Notes: generated by a model from the letters alone, not told the origin. DNA of 64,000 nucleotides from JAQVEM01 sp964616545 (GCA_964616545.1 CAZTUA010000032.1:1-64000); one strand, 5' to 3'. Positions 45,101-53,805 are shown, numbered from the stretch's first letter. Made by a program: numbers and translations.

Positions 45101-46398
45101 ATTTCAAAATCAACAACCACACCATTTTCGAGTGATATGTATTTTGAATCCTGCCCGCCAATTTCAAAAATTGTATCAACCGAGCTGTCAATATCTGCTG
45201 CTGCTCTTGCCTGGGCAGATATTTCATTTATTACTACATCTGCTCCTACGAAATCGCCTATTAAGTATCTTCCCGAGCCTGTGGTTCCCGCGCCCTTAAC
45301 ATTTATTTTATTTCCAACTTTTTCTCCTATTATTCTGATACCCTTCCGCACAGCCTCAATGGGCCTTCCGGCAGTCCTCAGATAAACTTTTTCAATAAGT
45401 TTTTTATCTTTATCTACCGCAACCACATTGGTGCTGATAGAGCCGACATCAATTCCAATATATGCATCAATTTTTTCTCTTCCAGATTCGTACTCCTGCA
45501 CTTTTCCTGTGGGCAGTTTCTGTCCCTCTATGCTCAGGGGCTCAAATGTCTCCTTTTTATATTTAAAATTTTTAAGATATTCATCAAGCAGGTCTTCCAG
45601 ATGTGAAATATCCGTCTTCTTTACTGTATGTTTCAATGCAGAGCTTAAAGCGACGCCTATGGCTCCCATAGATGCCCTGTTCTCCGGTATTATTAATTTT
45701 TCACTCAATATATCTTCAAAAGCTTTAATCATTGCCTTATTAAAGGATACTCCGCCGCAAAAAACTATGGGCGGTATAAATTTCTTTCCTTTAACGATTC
45801 CGGATTTAAAGCTGCGGGCCATTGCATAGCACAGCCCAAGTATTATATCTTCATCGCTTGCTGCTTCCTGCTGCAGATGAATCATGTCCGATTTGGCAAA
45901 TACGCTGCATCTCCCGGCAATAGTGGAAGGGTTTTTTGATTTTAGCGCAAGTTTCACAAATTCTTCTATAGTCAGGCCAAACCTTGAAGCCTGCTGGTCA
46001 AGAAAAGAGCCGGTACCGGCCGCACAGAGCTCATTCATTGCATAATCACCATATGCAAGGTCGATAAACTTGGAGTCCTGGCCGCCGATTTCAATAACTG
46101 TCTTCGTATCGGGGTATAAGAATTTTACTGAATTGATTATTGCTTCAATCTCGTTAATAAACTCGAAACCTGATATTGAGGCAATTTCCTTACCACCCGA
46201 ACCTGTAACACTTATACTGCTTATTTTATCTCTATACGCGCTCCCGGATATCAGTCCTATATCCTTTTTTAATACTTTTACCGGCTCGCCAAAGTGCCTT
46301 GTGTAAGGAAGCACTTCTATTATTTCTTTTTTTTCATTAATAACTGCCCTGTTAATGCTTATTGACCCTATATCGTAACCTATATACAATTCCGTCAT
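42106..46398 (-). CDS. Giant 2-hydroxyacyl-CoA dehydratase activase-related protein
   Basis: A 1430-residue fusion. Two ASKHA activase domains come first (about 1-270, YIGYDIGSIS; about 312-575, YIGIDVGSIS). Both keep the two cluster cysteines of HgdC-type activases: CAAGTGSFLDQQ with GRCSVFAKSD, and CAAGTGSFLEEQ with ERCTVFMETN. A cysteine motif (CRGCPNRCEIKK) follows, then DUF2229-like and HgdB-like regions with FPMKTMLGHV, GKECYPFVITTGD and QTYGPCRFGQY. This domain order is widespread in strict anaerobes, but its substrate is unknown. ATP-driven electron transfer to a low-potential cluster is the expected chemistry. No separate dehydratase subunits lie next to it. Confidence 0.85.
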   Translation of the reverse strand: MTELYIGYDIGSISINRAVINEKKEIIEVLPYTRHFGEPVKVLKKDIGLISGSAYRDKISSISVTGSGGKEIASISGFEFINEIEAIINSVKFLYPDTKTVIEIGGQDSKFIDLAYGDYAMNELCAAGTGSFLDQQASRFGLTIEEFVKLALKSKNPSTIAGRCSVFAKSDMIHLQQEAASDEDIILGLCYAMARSFKSGIVKGKKFIPPIVFCGGVSFNKAMIKAFEDILSEKLIIPENRASMGAIGVALSSALKHTVKKTDISHLEDLLDEYLKNFKYKKETFEPLSIEGQKLPTGKVQEYESGREKIDAYIGIDVGSISTNVVAVDKDKKLIEKVYLRTAGRPIEAVRKGIRIIGEKVGNKINVKGAGTTGSGRYLIGDFVGADVVINEISAQARAAADIDSSVDTIFEIGGQDSKYISLENGVVVDFEMNKVCAAGTGSFLEEQAERFDIKIEDFGDIALKAKNPLNLGERCTVFMETNVYSHYQKGACIEDILAGLAYSIVMNYINLVVGRKKIGKKIFFQGAVAFNKSVIAAFRNYLGKEIIVPENHEVTGAIGTAITVLESSPGKTKFRGFENISKVNYTHSSFECRGCPNRCEIKKVSIKGQPPLFYGGRCEKYEKGKSVKKDIPDYFEERENFLLNSYKLKDNTGAKKIGIPYSMLTHEFYPFWSAFFSELGFDFILSDRTNKKIINDGLQHSVAETCFPMKTMLGHVQNLLEKGVDYLFLPTTRDMPTKENNIKGERTGSYPCPFIQGTWSFVKSSIDTGNTKILSPIFNFSYEEYIKEKQLTGLGRELGKDKKSIKRAIKEAYSAQNKFYRSIKNRGNEILSGLKDDEILIVVTSRSYNSCDRAISMDVPKKLRELGFKVIPLDYLPVDSVDISKQWPNLYWEFGDRIMSAAKIINGDTRLYAVYITNFGCGPDSFICQYFEREMAKPFLKLEVDEHSAGAGVITRCEAFIDSLMNTRKRKDFLPEETRPVKEDTVFRKSEGRKIYIPYMGDGAIVLKHAFRSAGIDAEMLYSDDETLRLGRRYTLGKECYPFVITTGDIIKTLKYNDPKKSAFLMAQTYGPCRFGQYNKMQKIIIKELGYDDVPIIAPGAPEGNQFYREYDMEGLKGIILVIKGMFGIFTVDYLNKMLRKTRPYEIEKGKTDEIYQKYIADVCRSVENDSLTRTLDRMVNILGKARKDFEKIPVRDEDKPLVGIVGEIFVRNHAYSNNEIIREVEALGGEVEIPPFGEWPFHTTSTRKIDITTKQTDLYYKIAKSFGMNGNSSGDNKKYRSQLAGLIGDFMRGTRYYMSNRAIDKFLRYTHRRLEKPLKGFLREDKEADIYEIWDNAEPYIIKWFGEAALSIGKSLDWIKNGADGIINVLPFTCIPGNIVNAVSKRVREKYRVPWLNLAFDGLEQGTTETRLEAFMYQAGQYMKKKKE

Positions 46399-46514
46399 TT
46401 ATCTATCTACCCTTTCTAAATCAATTAAGGTGTTTATATTCTTAAGAAGTTTAACTCTAAAAAGTGCTGCAACTTTAACTGTTTTTCCCAGAAAAATAAA
46501 CCATAATAATTAAA

Positions 46515-46547
46515 ATTATATGCTAGCACATTAGTTATAAACGTCAA
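46515..46547 (-). promoter_or_regulatory. Candidate promoter of the giant activase gene
   Basis: A perfect TATAAT on the minus strand (46515-46520) lies in the 280-bp divergent gap. The only good -35 (TTGACG, 46542-46547) is 21 bases away, too far for a standard promoter, so either an extended -10 or TTGACG paired with TAGCAT (spacer 16) is used. Confidence 0.35.
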
Positions 46548-46678
46548 TTGAATAGAAAATGTTTCATTTTGTCCGGGCATTAATCTGTGCCTGAACTTTC
46601 TTTTAACGTAACTCCAACTTACTGTACAATATTAATTTTCATTATGCTAAAATTACCTATGAATATGTTAAAGAGATT

Positions 46679-47515
46679 ATGGTAAAAATAAAATATTTTA
46701 AAATTTTAGCGTTTCTTATCTTATCCGTTTTCTTTACTCTGCTTATAACTTCCTGCGACCAGACTTTAATTGATGTCTACACACAGTTAAACGCAGATTA
46801 TTCAGGAACCAGGACTATTGAAGTAGCAATAAAAACAGAATATCTGCAGAAAAGTGATATTATCCTGGGAGAGGACCAGTCTCTCTACAACAGGGTACTT
46901 GAAAGCATGCCGGAAGGAGAGCTAAAGACTTTTGACGAAGGGGAATATACTCATTTTACCTCTACCGTTGATTTTGAAGATATAAATTTTCTCCAGCATG
47001 TTTCTATCGATGATTTTTCCGAAAATCCCCCTGAAAGATTTTATGCCAAATTTGAAAAAGTTGATTATTTTTTCTACAGTGATTTTTTCTTTGAAGATTA
47101 TATAGATATGAAAATAGACGACATCCTTCTTTCTTCTATGGATACAAATTCTGATTATAACCGTATTGATGACCTGGCAAAAGCGGACAGCGATATTTTA
47201 GGCATAACATATCAGGTGAAGTTCCCTGTTAAAATAACCGGACATAATGCAGATATAATAGGGGACAATAATATTGCAATATGGAACATCAAATACGGCG
47301 AGGAAAAAAATATGTTTATAGAAGGACAGAAAACAAAATTTTTAACTTATTTTTTAATTGTGATTCTGGGTATCATAATTCTATTTATAATCTTTATAAT
47401 TATTATAATTATTTTTAGTTCAAGAAGAAGCAGGAAACAGCGTCCGCGCGGAAAACCTCTCTATACTTATGATAATTACTTTAAAAGAGACAGATATTTT
47501 AATAATGATGATTAA
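46679..47515 (+). CDS. Putative lipoprotein with C-terminal membrane helix
   Basis: The N-terminus is a lipoprotein signal: basic residues, a hydrophobic stretch (9-22) and the lipobox I-T-S-C with C26 as the lipidated residue. Residues about 30-215 form an acidic extracellular domain whose DVYTQLNADYSGTRTIEVAI opening resembles LppM/DUF3153-type proteins. A transmembrane helix (about 222-246) and a short basic, tyrosine-rich cytoplasmic tail follow. A protein anchored at both ends like this is plausible for envelope sensing, but the function is unknown. It is upstream of the fumarase beta gene. Confidence 0.6.
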   Translation: MVKIKYFKILAFLILSVFFTLLITSCDQTLIDVYTQLNADYSGTRTIEVAIKTEYLQKSDIILGEDQSLYNRVLESMPEGELKTFDEGEYTHFTSTVDFEDINFLQHVSIDDFSENPPERFYAKFEKVDYFFYSDFFFEDYIDMKIDDILLSSMDTNSDYNRIDDLAKADSDILGITYQVKFPVKITGHNADIIGDNNIAIWNIKYGEEKNMFIEGQKTKFLTYFLIVILGIIILFIIFIIIIIIFSSRRSRKQRPRGKPLYTYDNYFKRDRYFNNDD

Positions 47516-47557
47516 TGTAACGATGCCTGATAAATTTATTGGAATTAAGAAGATTGT

Positions 47558-48124
47558 ATGAACATGAGAAGAGACGTTTACAGCACCTTCAGATTATCTT
47601 CACCGCTTACAGAAGAAAAAATAAAAAAACTTAAAGCCGGTGATAAAATTTATTTAAGCGGTACTATTCTCGGGGCAAGAGATGCAGCCCATAAAAGAAT
47701 TGTTGAAACCCTTGCTCTTAATAAAGAGCTGCCCGTCAATTTAAAAAATGGCACCATATTTTACGTGGGCCCGTCTCCGGCTCCGCCGGGTAAAAGAAGT
47801 GGAAGTATAGGGCCAACCACCAGCAGCCGGATGGATGATTTAACCGAACCGCTTTTAAAGGAAGGCCTCAAAGCCATGATAGGGAAGGGCAGAAGAAGCG
47901 ATAAAATAATAGAACTTTTAAAAAAGTATAAATCGGTTTACCTGGTTCTTACAGGGGGTATTTCTGCATACCTCTCAACAAAGGTAAAAGGCATAGAAGC
48001 TGTTGCCTATAAGGACCTTGGGCCCGAAGCCATTTATAAAATCCAGATAGAGAATCTGCCGCTCTACGTCGCCTGTGATATTTACGGCGGAGATATTTTT
48101 GAATCAGCCCTTCTTGTGGAGTGA
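47558..48124 (+). CDS. fumB: Class I fumarate hydratase, beta (C-terminal) subunit
   Basis: The swivelling C-terminal domain of the oxygen-sensitive 4Fe-4S fumarase/tartrate dehydratase family, here a separate 188-residue protein. IYLSGTILGARDAAHKRIVE, YVGPSPAPPGK and GPTTSSRMD are signature segments, and the end matches the family (GPEAIYKIQIENLPLYVACD). It needs the alpha subunit for activity. Unusually, that subunit is encoded on the opposite strand, and the two reading frames overlap tail to tail by 43 bp. L-tartrate dehydratase beta is the alternative. Confidence 0.9.
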   Translation: MNMRRDVYSTFRLSSPLTEEKIKKLKAGDKIYLSGTILGARDAAHKRIVETLALNKELPVNLKNGTIFYVGPSPAPPGKRSGSIGPTTSSRMDDLTEPLLKEGLKAMIGKGRRSDKIIELLKKYKSVYLVLTGGISAYLSTKVKGIEAVAYKDLGPEAIYKIQIENLPLYVACDIYGGDIFESALLVE

Positions 48125-48939
48125 CACCCGAAAAATACTGCCAGAGGCAGGGATGCCATGTGGCAGGGAGCATACTCTATATTACATGCCAGAGCAGTCG
48201 TTCTCCCGCCCAGACCCTGTGGACCTATGCCTGTTTCATTTACTGCATTTAATATTTTTTCTTCCATTTCCCTGTATCTTTTATCAGGATTTCTATCTTT
48301 AAGATTTCTGAAGGCTGCAACCCTTGCAAGGCGGGTAACTTCTGAAGATGAACCGCCAATTCCTATCCCTATTACCGCCGGCGGGCAGCAGCCGGTAATA
48401 TTTCCCCTCACCCGTTCTAAAATAATTTTTACTATTTCATCCTCGCCGGCTGAAGGATTGAGCATGTAGAGATAGGAGCAGTTTTCGCTGCCTCCCCCCT
48501 TTAAACATACTCTCAGTTCAAGAGATGTTCCTTCCATAAATGCAGTGTGAATTATTGCCGGTATATTCCCCGATGTATTTTTTCTTTCAAATAGAGGGTC
48601 AGAAACAACCGACTTTCTGAGATAATTACTGTTATAGGTTTCCGCCACTGTCTGGTTCAATAAATCATTCAGAGAGCCGCTTTCTTCGATACAGATATCT
48701 CTCCCGATGTTTATATCAATGTAGACCAGTCCGCAATCCTGACAGAGCGGCAGTTTCTGTTCCCGGGCAATTTTTGCATTTTCCAGAATAAGATTTAGGA
48801 TTTCTACAGCCCTGTGGCTTTCCTCTATTTTAAGGGCATCTTTTACCGCTTCCAGAATGTCGTCAGGAAGATTAAAACTTGCTTTAATCAGAAGCTTTCT
48901 TATTTCCTCTGTTATTTTTGTAATTTTTATATTTTTCAT
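48082..48939 (-). CDS. fumA: Class I fumarate hydratase, alpha (N-terminal) subunit
   Basis: Catalytic Fe-S subunit of 285 residues. Cluster cysteines are in PLCQDCGLV and ITGCCPPAVIGIGIGGSS, plus a further candidate in ENCSYLYML. The C-terminal CHMASLPLAVFFGCHSTRRA matches the family end, so the overlap with fumB involves genuine coding sequence. The start overlaps the end of the topoisomerase gene by 56 bases on the same strand; no later start codon fits the family alignment. Reaction: fumarate to malate for an anaerobic branched TCA pathway or aspartate metabolism. Confidence 0.9.
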   Translation of the reverse strand: MKNIKITKITEEIRKLLIKASFNLPDDILEAVKDALKIEESHRAVEILNLILENAKIAREQKLPLCQDCGLVYIDINIGRDICIEESGSLNDLLNQTVAETYNSNYLRKSVVSDPLFERKNTSGNIPAIIHTAFMEGTSLELRVCLKGGGSENCSYLYMLNPSAGEDEIVKIILERVRGNITGCCPPAVIGIGIGGSSSEVTRLARVAAFRNLKDRNPDKRYREMEEKILNAVNETGIGPQGLGGRTTALACNIEYAPCHMASLPLAVFFGCHSTRRADSKISPP

Positions 48940-50956
48940 CTTTTCCGGGACAGTCAGGATTTATGCATAAATCCCAGGGCTTCCTTCCCTTATTTATAAT
49001 TTTGACCATGGGGTATCCACAGTGTTTGCATTCTTCTCTTGTTGTAATCAGCAAACCTTTCTGCGGAAGAGAAAATGTAGTTCTGCATTCCGGGTAGGCG
49101 TTGCATCCGACAAACCTTTTCTTTGTTTTTCTTGAAGTCCTTACAATTAAATTTCCGTTACAATTCTCGTCCGGGCACCTGCCCACGATTAAATCTTCTT
49201 TTATTCCTTTTTTTATTTCCTGGGATATTTCATCCTTCTCATTTTGAAGATTGTCCATAACATCCTTCAGCATCTTTCTGGACCTATCCACAACATCATC
49301 TTTTGCCTCATCCCCGCTTACAATACCATCCATGTATATCTCGAGTTCCGAAGTCATATCGGGAGATGATATTTTCTCGGCATGTTTTTTTAGCATTTTT
49401 ATCACAGCAACAGCTTTCTCGGAAGGACGCAGGGGATTTCCATTTACATAACCTCTCTGTATTAAACTCTGTATAATTGTATGTCGCGTGGCTTTCGTTC
49501 CGAGTCCAAGTTCCTCCATCTTTTCAACCAGTTTCCCCTGAGTATATCTGGCAGGCGGCTTTGTTTCCTTATCAAGGAGGTCTTTTGATGTAACCGCAAG
49601 TGCCTGATTCTCATCAAGCGGGGGAATATATATATCTCTGTACCTGTAATACGGATAAAATTTTATCCAGTTTGCATCTACTGTATTGGAGCCACTTGCA
49701 ATAAAAGGCTCTCCGTCTATATCAATATATGCAGTAATATTTTTAATCTTTGCTGCTGGAAGAAGGGTGCATATAAACCTTCTTACAATTAAATCATAGA
49801 GTTTCCATTCATCACCGGACAGGTTATTTTTTTCCGCAATTGATGTAGGATGGATAGGCGGATGGTCCGTGGACCTTTTCTTGCCCCGGCTTGCTGTTAT
49901 GCTCTTCTGGGCCAGTACCCTTTCAGACATTTCACGATACACGCCCGCTGTACCGAGAACTTTTACAATTTCCTTTAAATCAATGGATGAAGGATAAACT
50001 GTATTGTCAGTCCTGGGGTAGCTTATGTAACCATTCATGTAGAGATTTTCGGCAAGATTTACTGTTTTTGAGGCTGTAAACCCGATTGAGTTTCCACTCA
50101 TTATAAGAGCTGTTGTATTCAGAGGAGCAGGGGGCCTGACATCTCTTATCTTTTCTTTTGTCTTAACAACGACTCCCCTGTCACCCAGCCTTTCAAACGC
50201 AGCTGCAGCGTTTTCTTTTTTCGAGAATTTTTTTGTCCTGTGGCTGGCTTCAAATTCCTCTCCCGATTCCGTTTTTAGTTTAACGTTTATTACCCAGTAA
50301 GGAGTAGGAATAAATGATTTTATCTCCATCTCTCTATCAACAATAAGGCCGAGGGTGGGCGTCTGTACCCTGCCCACTGATAGAAATTTGTCTTTAACCT
50401 GATAGGTTGCAAGAGATATAAAACGGGTGAGTGTAGCGCCCCATATCAGGTCTATATCCTGCCTTGCCCTTCCTGCAAAAGCAAGGTTTAAATCAATTTT
50501 ACCTGGTTTTGAAAATGCCTGGCTTATATCCCTGGGAGTAATTGCAGAGAATTTTGCCCTCTTTGCGGGAGCAATTGCATTATTTTCCTTCACCATTTGC
50601 ATCGCATCATATCCGATAAGCTCTCCCTCTCTATCATAGTCAGTGGCTATTATAATCTCGTCTGCATCAGATGAAACCTTTTTAAGCGCCTGGACTATCT
50701 TCTTATGTATGGGAACTTTTTCTATCTCAGCATCAATAAGCTCTATCGGGTTTACTTTAAACCAGTTTGAATATTCTTTTGGATAGTCTACCTTTAGTAT
50801 ATGGCCCCTGAGCCCGATAACGCTGTAATCCTCACCGTTAAGCTTAAAATGATATACGGGGATTCCGTATACTTTATCTTCATTTATCCCATCCCCGGCA
50901 AGTATTTTAGCAATTCTTCTGGCGGCTATTTCTTTTTCGCTTACAATCAGCTTCAA
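48884..50956 (-). CDS. topA: Archaeal-type DNA topoisomerase I
   Basis: Type IA topoisomerase of 690 residues. The Toprim domain starts LIVSEKEIAARRIAKIL and includes ATDYDREGELIGYD. The active-site tyrosine is in GYISYPRTDNT, and HPPIHPTSIA and RYTQGKLVEKMEELGLGTKA are conserved. Two C-terminal zinc fingers (CPDENC...C...C and CKHCG...C...C) follow. The SEK start and the RPPAPLNTTALIM segment resemble archaeal topoisomerase I and reverse gyrase, not the bacterial VESPAKAKTI type. A second, bacterial-type topA may exist elsewhere in the genome. Confidence 0.88.
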   Translation of the reverse strand: MKLIVSEKEIAARRIAKILAGDGINEDKVYGIPVYHFKLNGEDYSVIGLRGHILKVDYPKEYSNWFKVNPIELIDAEIEKVPIHKKIVQALKKVSSDADEIIIATDYDREGELIGYDAMQMVKENNAIAPAKRAKFSAITPRDISQAFSKPGKIDLNLAFAGRARQDIDLIWGATLTRFISLATYQVKDKFLSVGRVQTPTLGLIVDREMEIKSFIPTPYWVINVKLKTESGEEFEASHRTKKFSKKENAAAAFERLGDRGVVVKTKEKIRDVRPPAPLNTTALIMSGNSIGFTASKTVNLAENLYMNGYISYPRTDNTVYPSSIDLKEIVKVLGTAGVYREMSERVLAQKSITASRGKKRSTDHPPIHPTSIAEKNNLSGDEWKLYDLIVRRFICTLLPAAKIKNITAYIDIDGEPFIASGSNTVDANWIKFYPYYRYRDIYIPPLDENQALAVTSKDLLDKETKPPARYTQGKLVEKMEELGLGTKATRHTIIQSLIQRGYVNGNPLRPSEKAVAVIKMLKKHAEKISSPDMTSELEIYMDGIVSGDEAKDDVVDRSRKMLKDVMDNLQNEKDEISQEIKKGIKEDLIVGRCPDENCNGNLIVRTSRKTKKRFVGCNAYPECRTTFSLPQKGLLITTREECKHCGYPMVKIINKGRKPWDLCINPDCPGKDEKYKNYKNNRGNKKASD

Positions 50957-51171
50957 TTAATTATCACCGTAAATAAAAATTTAGTTATTATTTATAATTA
51001 ACGTTATCTGAATTTGAAATAATAACATTAAAAGAAAAATAAATAAATCTTTCACTCCATAGATTTTATTATTTTCCTCCTGAAAGAATCTTAATGAATA
51101 AGTAAATAAATATGAAACAGCATCCATATTATATTTAGCGCCGGATAAAGTGTCTGTTTTAATTTTATAGA

Positions 51172-51189
51172 TGTTGTTTTAAAATAACA
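51172..51189. promoter_or_regulatory. 18-bp palindrome upstream of nadABC, candidate operator
   Basis: TGTTGTTTT-AAAATAACA is an inverted repeat with one G-T mismatch per arm and no spacer, 33 bases before the nadA ATG. Its position fits a repressor site overlapping the nadABC promoter. I cannot assign it to NiaR, NadQ or NrtR from its sequence. Confidence 0.4.
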
Positions 51190-51221
51190 GAGGCATTTGA
51201 TATATCATTGATTTAGAGAAT

Positions 51222-52136
51222 ATGAACTCAAATATAGAAATTATAAATAGAATAATTGATCTCAGAGAAGAAAAAGATGCCGTTATACTGGCGCATAATT
51301 ACCAGATTGGCGAGGTTCAGGATATTGCAGATTTTACAGGAGACTCTTTTCAGCTGAGTGTTGAGGCATCTAAAACAGAGAAAAAAATCATAGTATTCTG
51401 CGGAGTTCATTTTATGGCCGAAACAGCAAAAATACTATCCCCTGAAAAAAAGGTTCTCCTCCCCGATATGAAGAGCGGGTGCCTGATGGCAGATATGATA
51501 AACGCTGACCGGCTAAAAAAGCTAAAGGATAAAAACCCAGGCGCAAAAGTTGTATGCTATGTCAATTCTTCTGCTGAAGTAAAGGCTCTGAGTGATATAT
51601 GCTGTACTTCTTCCAATGCAGTAAATGTTGTAAAATCTATTCCCCGTGGTAAGAAAATAATATTCATACCCGATAAATATCTGGGAAGTTATGTACAAAA
51701 ACAGACAGGGAGAGAACTTATTCTGTGGAACGGATACTGTCCGACTCATGTTATGATCAATGTAAAAGACATTATCCGGCTCAAAAAAGAGCATCTTGAG
51801 GCTGTAGTTATTGTACATCCCGAATGCACGCCGGATGTGATAGATATTGCCGATAAGGTTGCCTCAACCGGAGGAATGCTGAGATATGTGAAAAAGAGCA
51901 GAAAAAAGATTTTTATAATAGGAACCGAAATCGGGATAATACACAGATTAAAAAAAGAAAATCCGGGTAAAATTTTTTATCCCGCAACCAGCAATGCCTT
52001 ATGCCCTGATATGAAGTACATAAATTTAGAAAAGGTTCTCTGGTCGCTTGAAGATGAAAAATACGAAGTGAGGGTGCCGGATAAAATAGCCAGGAAGGCA
52101 AGAACAGCTATCGATAGAATGATAGCCGTAAAATAA
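51222..52136 (+). CDS. nadA: Quinolinate synthase
   Basis: A 4Fe-4S enzyme that condenses iminoaspartate with dihydroxyacetone phosphate to quinolinate. AVILAHNYQIGEVQDIADF is the N-terminal signature. Cluster cysteines fit GCLMADM, NGYCPTHV and NALCPDMK, one in each of the three repeats. YVNSSAEVKALSDICCTSSN is also conserved. At 304 residues it is standard. The stop is 2 bases before the nadB ATG. Confidence 0.95.
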   Translation: MNSNIEIINRIIDLREEKDAVILAHNYQIGEVQDIADFTGDSFQLSVEASKTEKKIIVFCGVHFMAETAKILSPEKKVLLPDMKSGCLMADMINADRLKKLKDKNPGAKVVCYVNSSAEVKALSDICCTSSNAVNVVKSIPRGKKIIFIPDKYLGSYVQKQTGRELILWNGYCPTHVMINVKDIIRLKKEHLEAVVIVHPECTPDVIDIADKVASTGGMLRYVKKSRKKIFIIGTEIGIIHRLKKENPGKIFYPATSNALCPDMKYINLEKVLWSLEDEKYEVRVPDKIARKARTAIDRMIAVK

Positions 52137-52138
52137 AC

Positions 52139-53791
52139 ATGTTGCACAAATATCTAATAAACCCATCATCAGCACATAAGATTCATAAATGCTCCGATTG
52201 CATTATTATAGGCAGTGGAATTGCAGGTCTTTCTACCGCAATCAGGCTGGCAGGAAATTATAATATAAAAGTTTTTACCAAGAGTTCTCTTTCCGACTCA
52301 ACCACATGGTTTGCCCAGGGCGGTATCGCCGCTGCCATAAAAAAACCTGACTACTGGAAGACCCACTATGAGGATACCTTAACTGCAGGCCAGGGGTTAT
52401 GTGACCCTAAAGCAGTAAAAATTCTGGTCAAAACCGCACCGGAGATGATAGGAGACCTTGTAGAAATAGGGACCAATTTTGATATTTCAGAAGGTGAAAT
52501 CAGCCTTACCCTGGAGGGAGGACACAGCTTTCCGAGAATTCTTCATGCCGGAGGAGATGCTACAGGTGAAGAACTTGAAAAAAAGCTGGTTTCTTACTCA
52601 AAAAAATTAAGGCAGATTAAATTTTTCCCGGAGCATTTTGTTCTGGACACACTTGTTTATAAAAACAGGTGTGCCGGAATTATGGATATGGATATAGATA
52701 CAGGCAGGGTTGAAATACATCCATCCCCAAATGTTGTTATTGCCAGCGGGGGAATAGGGCAGATCTATAACCTTTCCACAAATCCGTCAATCTCAACCGG
52801 TGATGGCATTGCAATGGCTTATAGAGCCGGTGCAGATATTATGGACATAGAATTTATTCAATTTCATCCCACAGTCTTTAAAACAAAGGATTCGGGACTC
52901 TTTTTAATAAGCGAAGCTTTAAGGGGAGAAGGCGCATATCTCCGCGATTGCAACAGTAACAGATTTATGGTTGGCGCGCACCCGGACGCAGAGCTTGCTC
53001 CCCGGGATATAGTTGTAAAAGAAATGATAAATGTAATGGATGAGTGCGGTACCGATTATGTTTATCTCGATGCCACGCATATACCGGAGAGCCATCTTAA
53101 GGTACGTTTCCCCAACATAGTCTCAAAACTCAGAGAAAACGGCCTGAATCTAAAAAAGGACCTGATCAAAGTTTCTCCGGCCGAGCATTACCTTAACGGC
53201 GGCATTAAAACTGATTACAGCGGAAGAACAAACATAAAGGGGCTCTACAGCTGCGGGGAAGCAGCCGCCACGGGTGCACATGGAGCTAACAGGCTTGCCA
53301 GTAATTCCCTTATGGAGGGACTGGTATACGGCTGGAAAATTTTTAAAGACATAGAGCAGAATCTTCTCCAGAGAGAACAGCAAAATGAAAATGATGCAAT
53401 AGAAAGTATAAACATGATTTTGAATTCAGTTGAAAAAAGAAAATCAGATAAATCCGGGAATAACACTCAGGATATAGATAGTCTTATTTTAAGGTTAAGA
53501 AGTATTATGACCAAAAAAGTAGGCATCTTAAGAGATGCAAAAAGATTAAAAGAAGCAGCTAAATTCATTAATGAATATATAAAATGTGATTACCTTTACA
53601 ACAAAAAGAATAAAAACACTCTTGAATTTGTAAATATGCTAACTGTAGCCGGCCTTATAATCAAGGCAGCTATTCTCAGGGAAGAAAGCAGGGGGACACA
53701 TCAAAGAAATGACTTCCCTGAAAAGGATGACAAAAATTGGAAAAAACATATAATACTAAAACAGAATAAAGTATATTTTAAAGATGTCTGA
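52139..53791 (+). CDS. nadB: L-aspartate oxidase
   Basis: FAD enzyme oxidising aspartate to iminoaspartate for NadA; in an anaerobe fumarate is the likely electron acceptor. The FAD motif GSGIAGLSTAIRLAG is at about 27-41, STTWFAQGGIAAAI the flavin-contact segment, and GANRLASNSLMEGLVYG the C-terminal FAD loop. A C-terminal helical domain follows. 550 residues is normal. It is the middle gene of the nad operon. Confidence 0.95.
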   Translation: MLHKYLINPSSAHKIHKCSDCIIIGSGIAGLSTAIRLAGNYNIKVFTKSSLSDSTTWFAQGGIAAAIKKPDYWKTHYEDTLTAGQGLCDPKAVKILVKTAPEMIGDLVEIGTNFDISEGEISLTLEGGHSFPRILHAGGDATGEELEKKLVSYSKKLRQIKFFPEHFVLDTLVYKNRCAGIMDMDIDTGRVEIHPSPNVVIASGGIGQIYNLSTNPSISTGDGIAMAYRAGADIMDIEFIQFHPTVFKTKDSGLFLISEALRGEGAYLRDCNSNRFMVGAHPDAELAPRDIVVKEMINVMDECGTDYVYLDATHIPESHLKVRFPNIVSKLRENGLNLKKDLIKVSPAEHYLNGGIKTDYSGRTNIKGLYSCGEAAATGAHGANRLASNSLMEGLVYGWKIFKDIEQNLLQREQQNENDAIESINMILNSVEKRKSDKSGNNTQDIDSLILRLRSIMTKKVGILRDAKRLKEAAKFINEYIKCDYLYNKKNKNTLEFVNMLTVAGLIIKAAILREESRGTHQRNDFPEKDDKNWKKHIILKQNKVYFKDV

Positions 53792-53805
53792 GGTCCCTGA
53801 AAATA

